Assembly (NCBI GenBank): GCA_958450365.1
Contig: CAUEEP010000899.1
Coordinates: 737,501-801,500, forward strand
Source: Mesorhabditis belari
Lineage: Eukaryota > Nematoda > Chromadorea > Rhabditida > Rhabditidae
Direction of reading: 5' to 3'
Length of the DNA: 64,000 nt
Shown: positions 54,500-64,000 of the stretch, piece by piece
Layout: every line of letters starts with the position of its first letter
Position numbering within the stretch: the stretch's first letter is position 1
The notes under the pieces: generated by a model
What the model was told of the DNA's origin: nothing
What the model saw: the letters and a program-made list of their open reading frames with translations, nothing else
Databases searched by the model: none
Translations under genes and position numbers: made by a program

Positions 54500-54901
54500 G
54501 TTATCACGAATTTCGACAGAGATCAATATTCTGCTCGAACAACCAAATACTTTGATGACATTCTGCAAAGAAAATCTGCGAAAACTGAAGAGAAGTTGGG
54601 CGTCTTTCGTCGATACATTAGGCCGATAGATCCATCATGCTGTATTCCTCCTGTGCTACACCTGAAACTTGGTTTTGGTAATTGCATTTTTAAAACTGCG
54701 AAAACCGAGGCTCGTGCAAGCAATTCAAAAGAAGGAGAGGGATTCTTACAATTCACTGAAAAACTGGATCTTAACAGGGAAAAGAGTGAATTTTACAAAT
54801 CCGATGATTTGAACGGGCCAAAGTTGAAGAAATTATGTGCGAATATATTAGGTTGGTGCAGACGAAACTTCCGTTGGAACCATAAACAAAATTTATTATA
54901 A
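54500..54901 (+). pseudogene. Transposon-like open frame, 3' part replaced by a mariner element
   Basis: A continuous frame includes DDILQRKSAKTEEKLGVFRR, PSCCIPPVLHLKLGFGNCIF and SEFYKSDDLNGPKLKKLCAN. The segment IPPVLHLKLG is like one seen in large transposase-derived proteins of invertebrates. The last codons are already mariner terminal repeat, so the original 3' end is lost. Confidence 0.4.
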
Positions 54902-56200
54902 AAATCCTAATACAGAACCTCAATCTAAAAGATATTCGCCATCATTATCAATGACTCTTTGCCATCTTCCACGCAGAGAATGGATGCCCTTTTCGAAGAA
55001 CTCGGGCAACTGTGACTCGAAGAAGTTGGACACCCAGATTTCAACTTCTTCGCGGTTTTTGAATTTTTTTCTGCTGAAGAGTGCTGCATCGACCGAAACA
55101 AGTGGTAGTCGGATGGGGCCAAGTCCGGGCTATATGGCGGATGAGGCAGGACTTCTCAGCCCAATTCCTCGATTTTCTGCCTAGTGATCTTCGCGGTGTG
55201 GGTTCGAGTGTTATCGTGGAGGAATTTTGTAGTCGCCGTGTTATTGCCTTGACGACGCAACGTCTGGCCCACGCGGCTCAATTGGGCTTTGTAGAGATCC
55301 GCCGTGACTCTTTGGTCCGAATCCAGCACCTCAGAATACACAAGACCTTTACTGTTCCACCAAATACAAAGCATCACCTTTTTTCAGTGGATATTCGGTT
55401 TGGGAGTCGGTTTTGGTGGTTCACCGGCGTCCAACCACTGCCGTTTTCTAGCTGTGTTGTCGTAACATACCGTATTTCCTCTAATAAACGCCCCCCCCCC
55501 CTTGACCAACTTTGGACGCTTCGTTCTCAGCTCCATTTGGAGATATTTTTATGTTTAATATATCAAAAGATAGCCCTTAATGTCTTCTATCTTTTGATAT
55601 ATTAAACATAAAAATATCTCAAAATGGGGCTGAGAACGAAGCGTCCAAAGTTGGTCAGGGGGGGGGGCGTTTATTAGAGGAAATACGGTATCCACTTTTC
55701 ATCTGCCGTAACAATGGAGTCGAGAAAACCGGCGGCGGACGAGAATTCCAGCCATTGTAACTCGAGCCGCCTTGTTTGCGTCGCTAAGCTGATGTGGCAC
55801 CCATTTTCCACACCGATTCGTCTTACCAATTGCGTGCAAATGGCGGATAATGGTTATATGGTCGGAGTCAAACAACTCTGCAAGCTCCCGAGTTGTTTGG
55901 CATGGATCCGATTCGATAGCGTTCTTCAACTCATCGTTGTCGACAATTTGAGGCGGATTCAAGCGTTTTTCGTCTTCCAAACTTTCATCACCGTCTCGGA
56001 GGCGCTGAAACCAAGTCCGGCATTGACGTTCGGACAACACGTCATCACAGAATGCTTCGCACAGAGCACGATAAGATTCCGCAGCCGTTCTGCCTTGTTT
56101 AAAATCATAAAACAAGCAAACCCGTACTCGAAATTTTTGGTCAACCATTTTCTTTTCTCGGTGCTCTTCGACAAATTCTGCCGATCGGATCACGAAAAAA
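54852..56200 (-). mobile_element. Mariner element with disrupted transposase
   Basis: The left terminus GGTTGGTGCAGACGAAACTT follows TA; the right terminus is not seen. The transposase starts at 56148 (MVDQKFRVRVCLFYDFKQGR) and ends at 54925. HTH region, WVPHQL, TADEKW, HDNTRTH and YSPDLAPSDYHLF are recognisable, the last three carrying the D,D,D34D triad. A frameshift precedes TADEKW, and a 219-bp foldback element is inserted right after it. Confidence 0.75.
55470..55688. mobile_element. Foldback MITE (219 bp) inside the mariner transposase
   Basis: Near-perfect inverted repeats of about 100 bp starting CCGTATTTCCTCTAATAAAC and a C-run, flanked by TA. Removing it leaves one TA between TGGA and TGTTACG, continuing the transposase codons. 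Confidence 0.8.
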
Positions 56201-56303
56201 GACGATTGCTAGGTGAAAATCTCGAAAATAAAATGATCCAGCTTCAGCTTGTACATTGGGATTTTAAAGTTGCAAAATTAGCTCCTTTACAATTGAGTTT
56301 CTA

Positions 56304-57214
56304 CAGGGTGTCCCAGAATTACGGTAACCTGTAAGGAGCGGGACTAGAAAGCCAAAATTGATCAAGAACGAAAAGTAAACGAACAAATTTATTCTTTTAA
56401 CACTATTCAACAGAATAATTCAATTTTTTTCAAAGTGAGATCCCTTAGCATCGATGCAAGCCTGTAAACGTTTTGGAAAAGCGTCGACGGTGGCGAGAAG
56501 GTATTGTGGATCGATTGCCTCCCACGCTTTTTGAAGCGCTTTCTTCAACGATTCCACTGTTTTATGTGATTTTGCGCAAGCCTGGGACTCCAAAACACTC
56601 CATACAGAGAAATCCATTGGATTGAGATCCGGGGACGAAGGTGGCCATTGGTTGAAACTGATGAAGTCGAATATCCTTAGCTCGTTGCTCCCGCTTCTTT
56701 TTCACCGCATCCGTAAGAAGTTGAGCTTTTCTCAATTTATAGGCTTTGAAGTGCAAGTGATTTCTCAAGATTCGACCTATCGAGCTTTTTGAGACTTTCA
56801 GTTGTGAGGCCATTTTTCTTACTGAACGGAACGGATTCAAACGGACACGGTCGCGCACCTTCTTGATGATGGCTTTGTTGATAACAGATCGTTCGTCACC
56901 TCGTCCTTTCCGATCGAAATTGGTGCCCAGTTCCTTGAATCTTGCAATAGTCGTTGAAACCAGCTTCTTCGAGACTTTCAATAGCTTTGAAATATCAATC
57001 GCTCGGGTCCCGCCTTTGTGAAGTTGAATGATCGAGTTACGATGAGCAGAAGGCTTCGTCATTCTAAATTTAAGATCAGATTTTGATGTAAACATTAACA
57101 AAACATTCAAAAAAAGAGAATAAACCAAAAAAAGCTAAATCACAGGCAACTCAAAACTCAAAAACGGGCAAAGCAGCGGGGCAGAGCCGGTTACCGTAAT
57201 TCTGGGACACCCTG
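56304..57214 (-). mobile_element. Tc1-like element (911 bp), internally deleted
   Basis: Terminal inverted repeats CAGGGTGTCCCAGAATTACG on both ends, each flanked by TA. The transposase runs from 57062 to 56420: N-terminal HTH domains (MTKPSAHRNSIIQLHKGGTR, then KLVSTTIARFKELGTN), LRKAQLLTDAVKKKREQRAK, then a deletion of the part with the first two catalytic Asp. It resumes at SSPDLNPMDFSVWSVLESQA and ends ACIDAKGSHFEKN. It is therefore non-autonomous. Confidence 0.8.
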
Positions 57215-57221
57215 TAGTTTT

Positions 57222-57906
57222 ATCGGTCTCATCTCATTGCTGAACGGCTTATTTCTTCTCTCATATTTCGCCGCATTCTTCATCTTCTACAATAAGGTAA
57301 AGCCGCAAGAAATGATGCCATATCTATATTTGCAGACTAAATACATCGTATACCCGGCAATTTATCGTATTCTCTTCAAAACGAAGACCCCACTCACGCT
57401 GAGCTCGGTGTTCTGTCTCGTCACGGCCACTTGCTGTCAAACCGGCTTGATTCTCGTCTCGGTGTGGCACTTTCTCTCAACGAAAAACACCGTCTTTTTA
57501 TCTAAAGCGACTATTCAAAAACAAAAAATGTTTCTTAAAAACAGGTTTGTTCAGGTGAGAACCGTGCCCTTTAACAAAATGAGATCAGTTTCAGCTTCTC
57601 ATCCCGTTTATGTGCGCAAAGTCTCCATGGATGAAAAATGGTCAAAAACGGAGTGTAAGCCAAATTCAATGTTGGAAAGCTTTAGAAATTTTAGTTATTG
57701 CCGAAATCTCAAAGTTTCTTCAAACTTTTTATGGCTTAATCTTCACCATCACAACCATTATCATCTATCGACCTTATCGAGAATTTCTCTTTAAGAGATT
57801 TCGATGTAGGATTAGAGAAATTTTGAAATTCAATTCAATTTTCAGGCAGAAAAACTCAACAAATGTTGTCGATGACCACTCAAGAGAACCAAGAAACAAA
57901 CGATGA
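57222..57906 (+). pseudogene. Serpentine (7TM) chemoreceptor, 5' truncated
   Basis: Hydrophobic segments LLNGLFLLSYFAAFFIFYNK, then after a 39-nt intron TKYIVYPAIYRILFKTK and LVTATCCQTGLILVSVWHFL, with KATIQKQKMFLKN. The seventh-helix signature FYGLIFTITTIIIYRPYREF is in another frame at about 57740. This matches nematode chemoreceptors of the Str/Srh type (loop with QKQKMFL and terminal PYR). The start was removed where the Tc1 element inserted, and the middle is deleted. Confidence 0.6.
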
Positions 57907-57959
57907 ATTGAAAGTTTTGAGCTTGCAAAGTTAAACTTTGAATCACCTTCTTTTAAATG

Positions 57960-58290
57960 TTTATGCATTCAAATTACAATGAATTACTTTAGTGTTCACG
58001 CTTATGAAAGGAAAATGTTTGATGGAGTTGTTGAACTCCATTTTTCCTTTTCGCAATTATCTAGTGATGCTGAGACGTTTTGTGACAACTCTCGGCTTTT
58101 GTGACAACTGGCTTTTCTTTTCAAGGATGTGACAAAGCATCCTCGATTTTATCGATGGTCATGAATAGCGGCCTCAATTCGGGCATCAGCTAGAAAGCTA
58201 ACCTTCTATGTAACAACCTAAACCAAACCATCTATGTGAGCTGAGTAATTGATGAATTTGAAATGGGGAACTCGAAGGAATAATTAGTCT
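57960..58290. other. No feature seen
   Basis: AT-rich sequence with no open frame over 60 codons, no repeat shared with the rest of the window and no RNA gene. Confidence 0.4.
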
Positions 58291-58299
58291 AATGAATCA

Positions 58300-59230
58300 A
58301 GAGTTCATCTTCAATAATATCAGAAGGCATCTCATCATTCCAAATGAGCAAAGGTGAGGAAGGAAAGAAATCCGATAAGAACAAGTAGTTAGAAGGGGCA
58401 ACGTCCGGCGAATACGGTGCATGAGGAAGGTTATTCCAGGGTAGGTTGCCCTTTACAAAATCGATCAATCTTTCTGATTTGTGGGAACTTGTGCCATCCT
58501 GAAGAACGAAGACGGAACCGTTTCATTTATTTCCATAGAGCAATCTCCCGACTTTTTCTTCCACTTTGCATATGCATATGACGTAGATAAACATAGGTGT
58601 TAAAATTTTGCCTCGGTTTGAGAATTTCCCAGAAAAGGACGCCTGTCGAACACCAGTAGACACACAAAATTTGCTGCTTTCCATGGATATTCTGTTTTGG
58701 CATCGTTTTCCCTACTTGCCCTTTCGTCAACCACTGCTGTTGTAACACTGGACCATCGTAGAAAAGCCACGTTTGATCGTGAGTGATGATGTTCAAAAGA
58801 GGAAGCTGACCATGCTGGTATTCGCTTCACAAATGATGGCATGTTTGCTTTCTTTAGGCTTGAATTGTTTTCGACATTTCGTATGGGATTTGGCGTTGTT
58901 TCCTCCAATTTCTTTCCACCTTTCACGGCCATCGCCATTCACAGCCATTCGTTCACAGTAGCGTCAATTTCCGGGTTGATCCATCGGGGTTTCGCAGGAA
59001 TCGGTGCCTCAGAATCGATCGATGCCCTCTTCCTTTTGATCATCGTGTTACCCGTCTTGAATTTGTGAAACCATTCTTGTGCAGTACTCGTTTCCATTAT
59101 TTTGCCATAAAATTGATTGATTTCTCGTGCTGCTTTGGCCGCTCTTGAAAATCGTTGAAGCAGTTGGGCGTGGATTTCTTCTCGAGTTGGCTTCAATCGA
59201 TCGACTGCAACTCTCTTCTCGTGTCGATCC
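58300..59230 (-). pseudogene. Mariner-like transposase remnant
   Basis: Minus strand pieces in three frames: KPTREEIHAQLLQRFSRAAK and TAQEWFHKFKTG (HTH part), ITHDQTWLFYDG (first catalytic Asp), KQNIHGKQQILCVYWCSTGV, then HAPYSPDVAPSNYLFLSDFF (third Asp). At least three frameshifts; terminal repeats not found. A different lineage from the element at 54852. Confidence 0.65.
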
Positions 59231-59234
59231 CTAA

Positions 59235-59555
59235 AAAATAAATGTTAGTGGGAGAAAGAAGAAAGTTTTAGCATGAAAAAGAAAAAAAAAGAACAATTCA
59301 AACGTTGTGTTGTCGGCGAGTACTGGTCAAAATCAAAAAAAAATCTCTGGGCTTTTATGGGGCAACCTAAAAATATCAATGTAACACTAAAACTTTCATT
59401 TCAAAACATTCTTCATCGTGATCAAGTTAGATTTTTATTTGATACAAAAAGTCATTGTAAAAACCTTAGAAAACACTGTAAATGATATGTACAAATTTAA
59501 AAAAACAAGAAACTTTTGAAAAAGTTAAAAAAAAGTTTTCATTATTAAATTTCAA
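59235..59555. other. No feature seen
   Basis: A-rich sequence; a 70-codon Lys-rich frame has no supporting motif or splice site. Confidence 0.35.
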
Positions 59556-59559
59556 AATT

Positions 59560-60115
59560 TCTGTTGTTCAACGCCTTCTCGAGTTTTTGAAATTTCTTCT
59601 CCAATGCTTGATCCATTTTTTTGAATTTCTCACAATATGAGTCAAGAATTGACCAGAATTTTTGGATTATAAAATAAAATGGTTAACATTTTATGATTTT
59701 ACCTCGCCGGATTTTCTTTACTTTCGGTATTTGCTCGATCATTTCGGGCAGTTCATCAAGAAATTCTGAAAGAAAGCTTTCTTGATGAGTTTTCCTTGAG
59801 AAATTGATAGTGAGTAATCTTAATATTTAACGTTTCACACCGAATTATGTACCAATTCTCTTCTTTACCTCGTAGCCAATTATCTTTCGTGTCGATTGAA
59901 TCGGATTTTCGAGAAGAATAATTCATATTACAGAGGATCAGTTTAAAACTGATCAACACTGATCACTGTTTCCAAATTCTATTGCTGAGCCGAAAGGGAA
60001 ATTTAAATGTAATGGAGACTTTGGTACTTAGAGTGAAACGCACAATGAGCTCTGCAAAGTGAACAAGTGAATGATTGAAAAGTTTTCAGCTCTAAATTTA
60101 TAAGTTGAATACTAT
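59560..60115 (-). pseudogene. Double-RING gene, copy G, collapsed
   Basis: The 3' exons of the family are recognisable (NYSSRKSDSIDTKDNWLRGK and the coiled-coil exon). They are fused directly to a subfamily-2 first exon whose ATG is now ATA, with the whole RING region between deleted. Confidence 0.5.
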
Positions 60116-60453
60116 ATTAGGAGGATGGCTGCAAATTGTGTCAATTTAAGAAATGCAAGAATAATGAGAACTGGCTTTGAAATGGATCGGTGTTAAGATG
60201 GGAGAAATGAATTGCTCAAGGAATTTTGCGGATAAGGAGAAATCAAAAAAACTCAAATTTGAAGCGAATATAGTTTGCTTTTACTAAGAATTATTCTGTA
60301 TTGGATTGAGTTTTGAAAATTGACTCAACAACAGAAGGATTAATTGGTTGTTTTTGAAAAAAAAATCGTGCCAAGTTTATATTTTAGTGAAACCAAAAAT
60401 GATAAATGTAAAAACAAGAATGAAAACAAAAACATTTTGTCAGTTTAAAGCAA

Positions 60454-61579
60454 TCAGAATGTTCCATTCGCTTTGTTCAACGACTCTTCAAGTGCTCCAA
60501 ATTTCTCCTCCAATTCTTGATCCATTTTTGCGAATTTCTCCCGATATGAAAGAAGAGTTGACTAAAATTGAGTCATTAAATGAAATTATTAACATTTCAT
60601 GATTTTGCCTTGATTCGGATTTCCTGTATTTTTGGGATTTGCTCGATCAATTCGGGGAGTTCACGAAGAAATTCTAAAAGAACACTTTCTACATGAGTTT
60701 TCCTTGAGGAATTTTGAGGAAATTTGAGGAAAAGGAAATCGGGAGTAATTTTCGTATTGAACTTCTCAGACTGAATTATGTACGCATTTTCTCCTTTACC
60801 TCGTAGCCAATTATCTCTCGTTTCAATCGAATAGGATTTTGGATTTTGGATTAAATCGTTACAAATTGAACATTTCATCCAAAACCATTCAGGAAAAGAA
60901 TGAGCTGTCCGATGCGTTAAATAACATTTTGTGCAAATTGCGTGTCCACAATCCAGAATAACGGGTTTGCTTTCATCTTTCTCCATCGAGTCTTAATACA
61001 ATTTTTAGATTAATCTCCATTTACTCACATTTCACGTCACATTTCGAACATTCGAGTGGGATGGTGATTGGCTGAAGATTTTACTGAATTTGGTAAAAAA
61101 AAAATAGCTTTTTAACCTCCGAAAGAAGCCATCCATTTCCATTCGGAGATTCGATAAATGATGGATCGTTTAAAAGATCTGAAATGATTCGAATCAGAAT
61201 TCGTCAACGAGAGATTATGTAAATATTACCGCGTAAGAAGATGGGGTATTTGTAAGGATAATAACAAATCAGTTGAAAGTCACATTGATGTTTTCTTTCT
61301 TTTTTTTTCCAATGCTCCCTCTTTTCTCCAACATTCTCCACAAATCGCTTTTCCACACAATAATTCATATGGATACTCGGGATCATTACTCGATTTCGAA
61401 TCTGAAAGCCATGATTTGATTCAATTACAAGAGAAAATGATAATTAATATGACTGATTTCAGACAAGAAAGTTTTGAATCTTATACAAACCCCTTTCCTT
61501 TTTGTAATTGATAAAACTCACAAGGGGATTCGCAAAGAGAACAATTTAATGAGCGGAAAGTCTTCAGCTCCGAGCTCAT
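60454..61579 (-). pseudogene. Double-RING finger gene, copy H, with one frameshift
   Basis: Exons 61579-61522, 61401-61230, 61178-61117, 61071-61029, 60991-60800, 60673-60609 and 60561-60454. Exon 2 has one extra base in its A-run (nine A), giving a TGA at the same place as copy C. RING 2 is complete (CSKC, CGHAICTKC, CSIC). The last intron uses a GC donor, as in copy C. Confidence 0.65.
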
Positions 61580-61885
61580 TTTCTTCAAAAAAATTGAATA
61601 AGATGCCGCAGAAAGACTCTTGTGAAAATCGATTTAGAAAGTGAAAATGGAGTGAATGAAGCTGATGGGTGAGTTGGTGGTAAGAATAGGGCAAATAAAT
61701 TGCAAAAGAAATCTTGAAAAATGAGTGAAACTGTTTCCATTATCCATTAGGTTCTGGAGCCAAAAAAAAACTTCACTTAAATGAAACAAAAGCTTTTATT
61801 TCAACATTTCAACTTTTATGAGATTCTGGATTTGACACAAAAACACCAAAAATTATCATGAAATGAATTAAATGTTCCTGAAAAG

Positions 61886-62270
61886 TTAATTTGAATCATT
61901 CAAATTCAGATCAGTCAGATCGAAATCTATAAGCGACTTTTCATTAGTCCCAATTGGAATCCATCTCATTGTTTCATCGAAACCGATCGGTCTCACAATT
62001 TTCTTTTGACTTTCAACCTCGATCGGAATTGTGAGCATAAGTCGTAATGTCTGATACTTAAAAAGATTTTTGAGGTTTAAAGAAAAGCTCAAACTTGTTC
62101 AATTTGTCTCAACTTTTCGAAAACAATTGAGGCAACGGGTCGGAAAGAACGATTGAAATCGACACATCTGAACAAATTGCAAGGTTATTTCCTTAAACAC
62201 CAACTGTGCAACGATTTCCTGAAGTTCTGGCTGACAACTAGGTGCCGCAAGCTGAAAATGATACTACAAC
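61886..62270 (-). pseudogene. Orphan exons with Cys-rich and PIGF motifs
   Basis: After an ATCATTTTCAG acceptor at about 62255 the minus strand reads LAAPSCQPELQEIVAQLVFK, MCRFQSFFPTRCLNCF. The next open stretch has IVRPIGFDETMRWIPIG to a stop at 61886. They follow a RING first exon (62410-62353), but the phase of that exon gives a stop. Probably the remains of a RING-family paralog with a different 3' end. Confidence 0.35.
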
Positions 62271-62352
62271 TAATCATTTTCAGCAAAATTTAACAAGAAA
62301 GTTTTGAATCTTTTACAAACCCCTTTTCCTTTTTCTAATTGATAAAACTCAC

Positions 62353-62410
62353 ACGGAGATTTGCAGAGAGAACAGTTCAATGAGTGGAAAATCTTCAGTT
62401 CCGAGCTCAT
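62353..62410 (-). pseudogene. RING first exon, copy I
   Basis: MSSELKIFHSLNCSLCKSP with a GTGAG donor; leads into the 61886-62270 exons instead of exon 2. Confidence 0.5.
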
Positions 62411-62591
62411 CTTTCTAAAAATAGGCAAATAAAGAAAAGAAATCGTTGCGAAAAGGGAAAATGAGTGAAAATGGCGTCGAAGGGTAAATTGGGTGATAAG
62501 ACGTGGTGGAAATGGATTGCAAAGAAAATTTGGGAAAAGTTGGTGCTTTGCAAGAATTATTATTTAAATTGATTTACATTTTAGATCTATT

Positions 62592-63500
62592 AGGTTGTTC
62601 GGATATAAACGAGCGTTTTAATCGTTGACAAAATTTATCTTAAAAACAGAAACAACACAGTTTAATCCAAAATTATTATTATTGATTACTTCTTGCCATC
62701 TTTAGCACAAAGAATTGATGCCGCTCTTGAAAAACTCAGCCGGCTGTGACTCGAGAAACTTGGCGGCCCAATTTTGGACATCTTCATGGGTTTTGAATTT
62801 CTCATTGGCAAAAAGTTTTGAATCGACCGGAGTCAAAGGTAATCTGAGGGAGCCAAATCGGGAGCATACTCCTTAACGAATGAGAGCTTCATTGACCCGA
62901 TCAAGTTCCTGTTTGTAGAGGTCGAATGTGACTGTTTGGCCGGGTTGTAGAAGCTCGAAATACACAAGGACCTTGTTATTTCACCATACTGAGAGCATGA
63001 CCTTTTTTCAATGCATGTCCGGTTTCACGGTCGGATTTTACCGTCCTCCTGGTCCTAGCCATTTCCGTTTTCGAATAGTATTATCGAAATGGATCCACTT
63101 CTCATCTCCAGTAACGAGAGAATCAAAAAAGCCATGATCTTTAGCGTGGCGGATGAGGATTCCGGTAATAGCGACCCGTGAAGCCTTGTTTTCACTGCTT
63201 AACTCGTGAGGAAGCCATTTCCCGCATCTGACCGTCTTTCCAATGGCGTGGAGATGCTCATCAATAGTAGAATTTGAATAGTTACAAAAGCTCATCCGCC
63301 ACGCTAAAGATCATGGCTTTTTTGATTCTCTCGTTACTGGAGATGAGAAGTGGATCCATTTCGATAATACTATTCGAAAACGGAAATGGCTAGGACCAGG
63401 AGGACGGTCAAATCCGACCGTGAAACCGGACATGCATTGAAAAGAGGTCATGCTCTCAGTATGGTGAAATAACAAGGTCCTTGTGTATTTCGAGCTTCTC
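62592..63500. mobile_element. Mariner element with an inverted duplication
   Basis: Starts after TA with GGTTGTTCGGATATAAACGA. Minus-strand transposase parts: IDEHLHAIGKTVRCGKWLPH, FDSLVTGDEKWIHFDN (first Asp), KVMLSVWWNNKVLVYFELL. From 63297 to 63500 about 205 bp of the same coding region (62957-63161) is repeated in reverse. The second and third catalytic Asp regions are deleted. Confidence 0.65.
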
Positions 63501-63606
63501 ATTTTTGCATCTTAACACCCATCCATTTCAAGGCCAATTCTCATTTTTCTTGCATTTCTGAAGTTGATTCAATTCACAGTCATTCCCCTATTACTAGTAT
63601 TCAACT

Positions 63607-64000
63607 TATGAATTCAGATCTGAAAATGTTTCAATCATTCACTTGTTCATTTTGCAGATCTCAATGTGAGTTTCAGTTTAAGTATCAAAATCTCCTTCAC
63701 ATTTAAATTTCCCTTACAGTTCAGCAATCGAATTTGGGAACAGTGATCAGTGTTGATCAGTTTTAAGCTGATCATCGGCCAATTCCAAGTTTGATCAGTT
63801 TCAGCAAGATTTTTTTGCTGTTTTTTTTTCGCCCTTTTCTATCAAAAATTACCATTCCAGAATCAGAGATCCCCCTTCAATTATAGTGTAGAAAACATGG
63901 AATGTTCAATTTGTGATATCAATTATTCTTCTCGAAAATCCAATTCAATTGACACGAAAGATAATTAACTACGAAGTAAAAAAGAAAATTGGTACATAAT
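63607..64000 (+). pseudogene. RING subfamily-2 gene, partial, running off the window
   Basis: Exon 1 from 63607 reads MNSDLKMFQSFTCSFCRSQ then GTGAG. A later exon from about 63907 reads MECSICDINYSSRKSNSIDT and meets TAA. The layout is the mirror of copy G at 59756-60115, including the deletion between the exons. The 3' part lies beyond the window. Confidence 0.45.

Noticed and set aside
55081..56334. Long plus-strand frames of 174 and 206 codons
   Set aside because: Antisense shadows of the mariner transposase, whose minus-strand motifs are unambiguous.

Overview
The window is AT-rich animal DNA and almost certainly from a rhabditid nematode. The introns are very short (37-50 nt is common), start GTRAG and end in TTTCAG-like acceptors. 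Two complete 119-nt 5S rRNA genes closely match the Caenorhabditis type. The gene families (RING, F-box, small secreted peptides, a serpentine receptor) and the Tc1/mariner and foldback elements are typical of fast-evolving nematode chromosome arms. Most long open frames are shadows; the real genes are small and made of many exons, so the models below were built by joining exons on splice sites and codon phase.

Layout. Positions 1-18300 and 34800-44100 are built from one cassette copied in both orientations. Its parts are a double-RING gene, a coiled-coil gene with a Pro/Val-rich tail (here called coil/PV), and a secreted Gly/Gln/Asn repeat gene (here called GGQ). Three GGQ genes are intact (3462-4988 minus, 10193-11845 plus, 39472-40864 plus) and one is 5'-truncated (36410-37576). 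Double-RING genes at 52-1161, 5924-7051, 17190-18303 and 42932-44071 have open seven-exon models. Those at 14043-15170 and 60454-61579 carry a single-base frameshift at the same A-run, and many single exons are scattered about.

Positions 19050-34030 and 44815-51590 are two large imperfect inverted repeats. Their arms carry an F-box gene, a small cysteine-rich secreted peptide gene, a 5S rRNA gene or its pieces, and a second Cys-containing secreted gene. The right arms (30400-34795 and 47957-52377) are near-identical to each other, so the whole palindrome was itself duplicated. The spacer of the first one holds two non-LTR retrotransposon copies and an RNase H1-like gene with all catalytic residues. 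The left arms contain a 570-bp foldback element inside the peptide gene; the right arms preserve the empty site.

Positions 52400-64000 hold RING fragments, a two-exon gene for a CXC-type cysteine-rich protein, a GGACGTCC palindrome array, a transposon-like open frame, several mariner/Tc1 elements (one with a foldback element in its transposase), and a truncated seven-transmembrane chemoreceptor.

No pathway is encoded as such. The shared theme, which is inference, is ubiquitin-ligase adaptors (RING, F-box) next to small secreted proteins in a region reshaped by inverted duplication. This resembles the expanding E3-ligase and secreted-effector families of nematode innate immunity. Homology here was judged by eye, without database searches.
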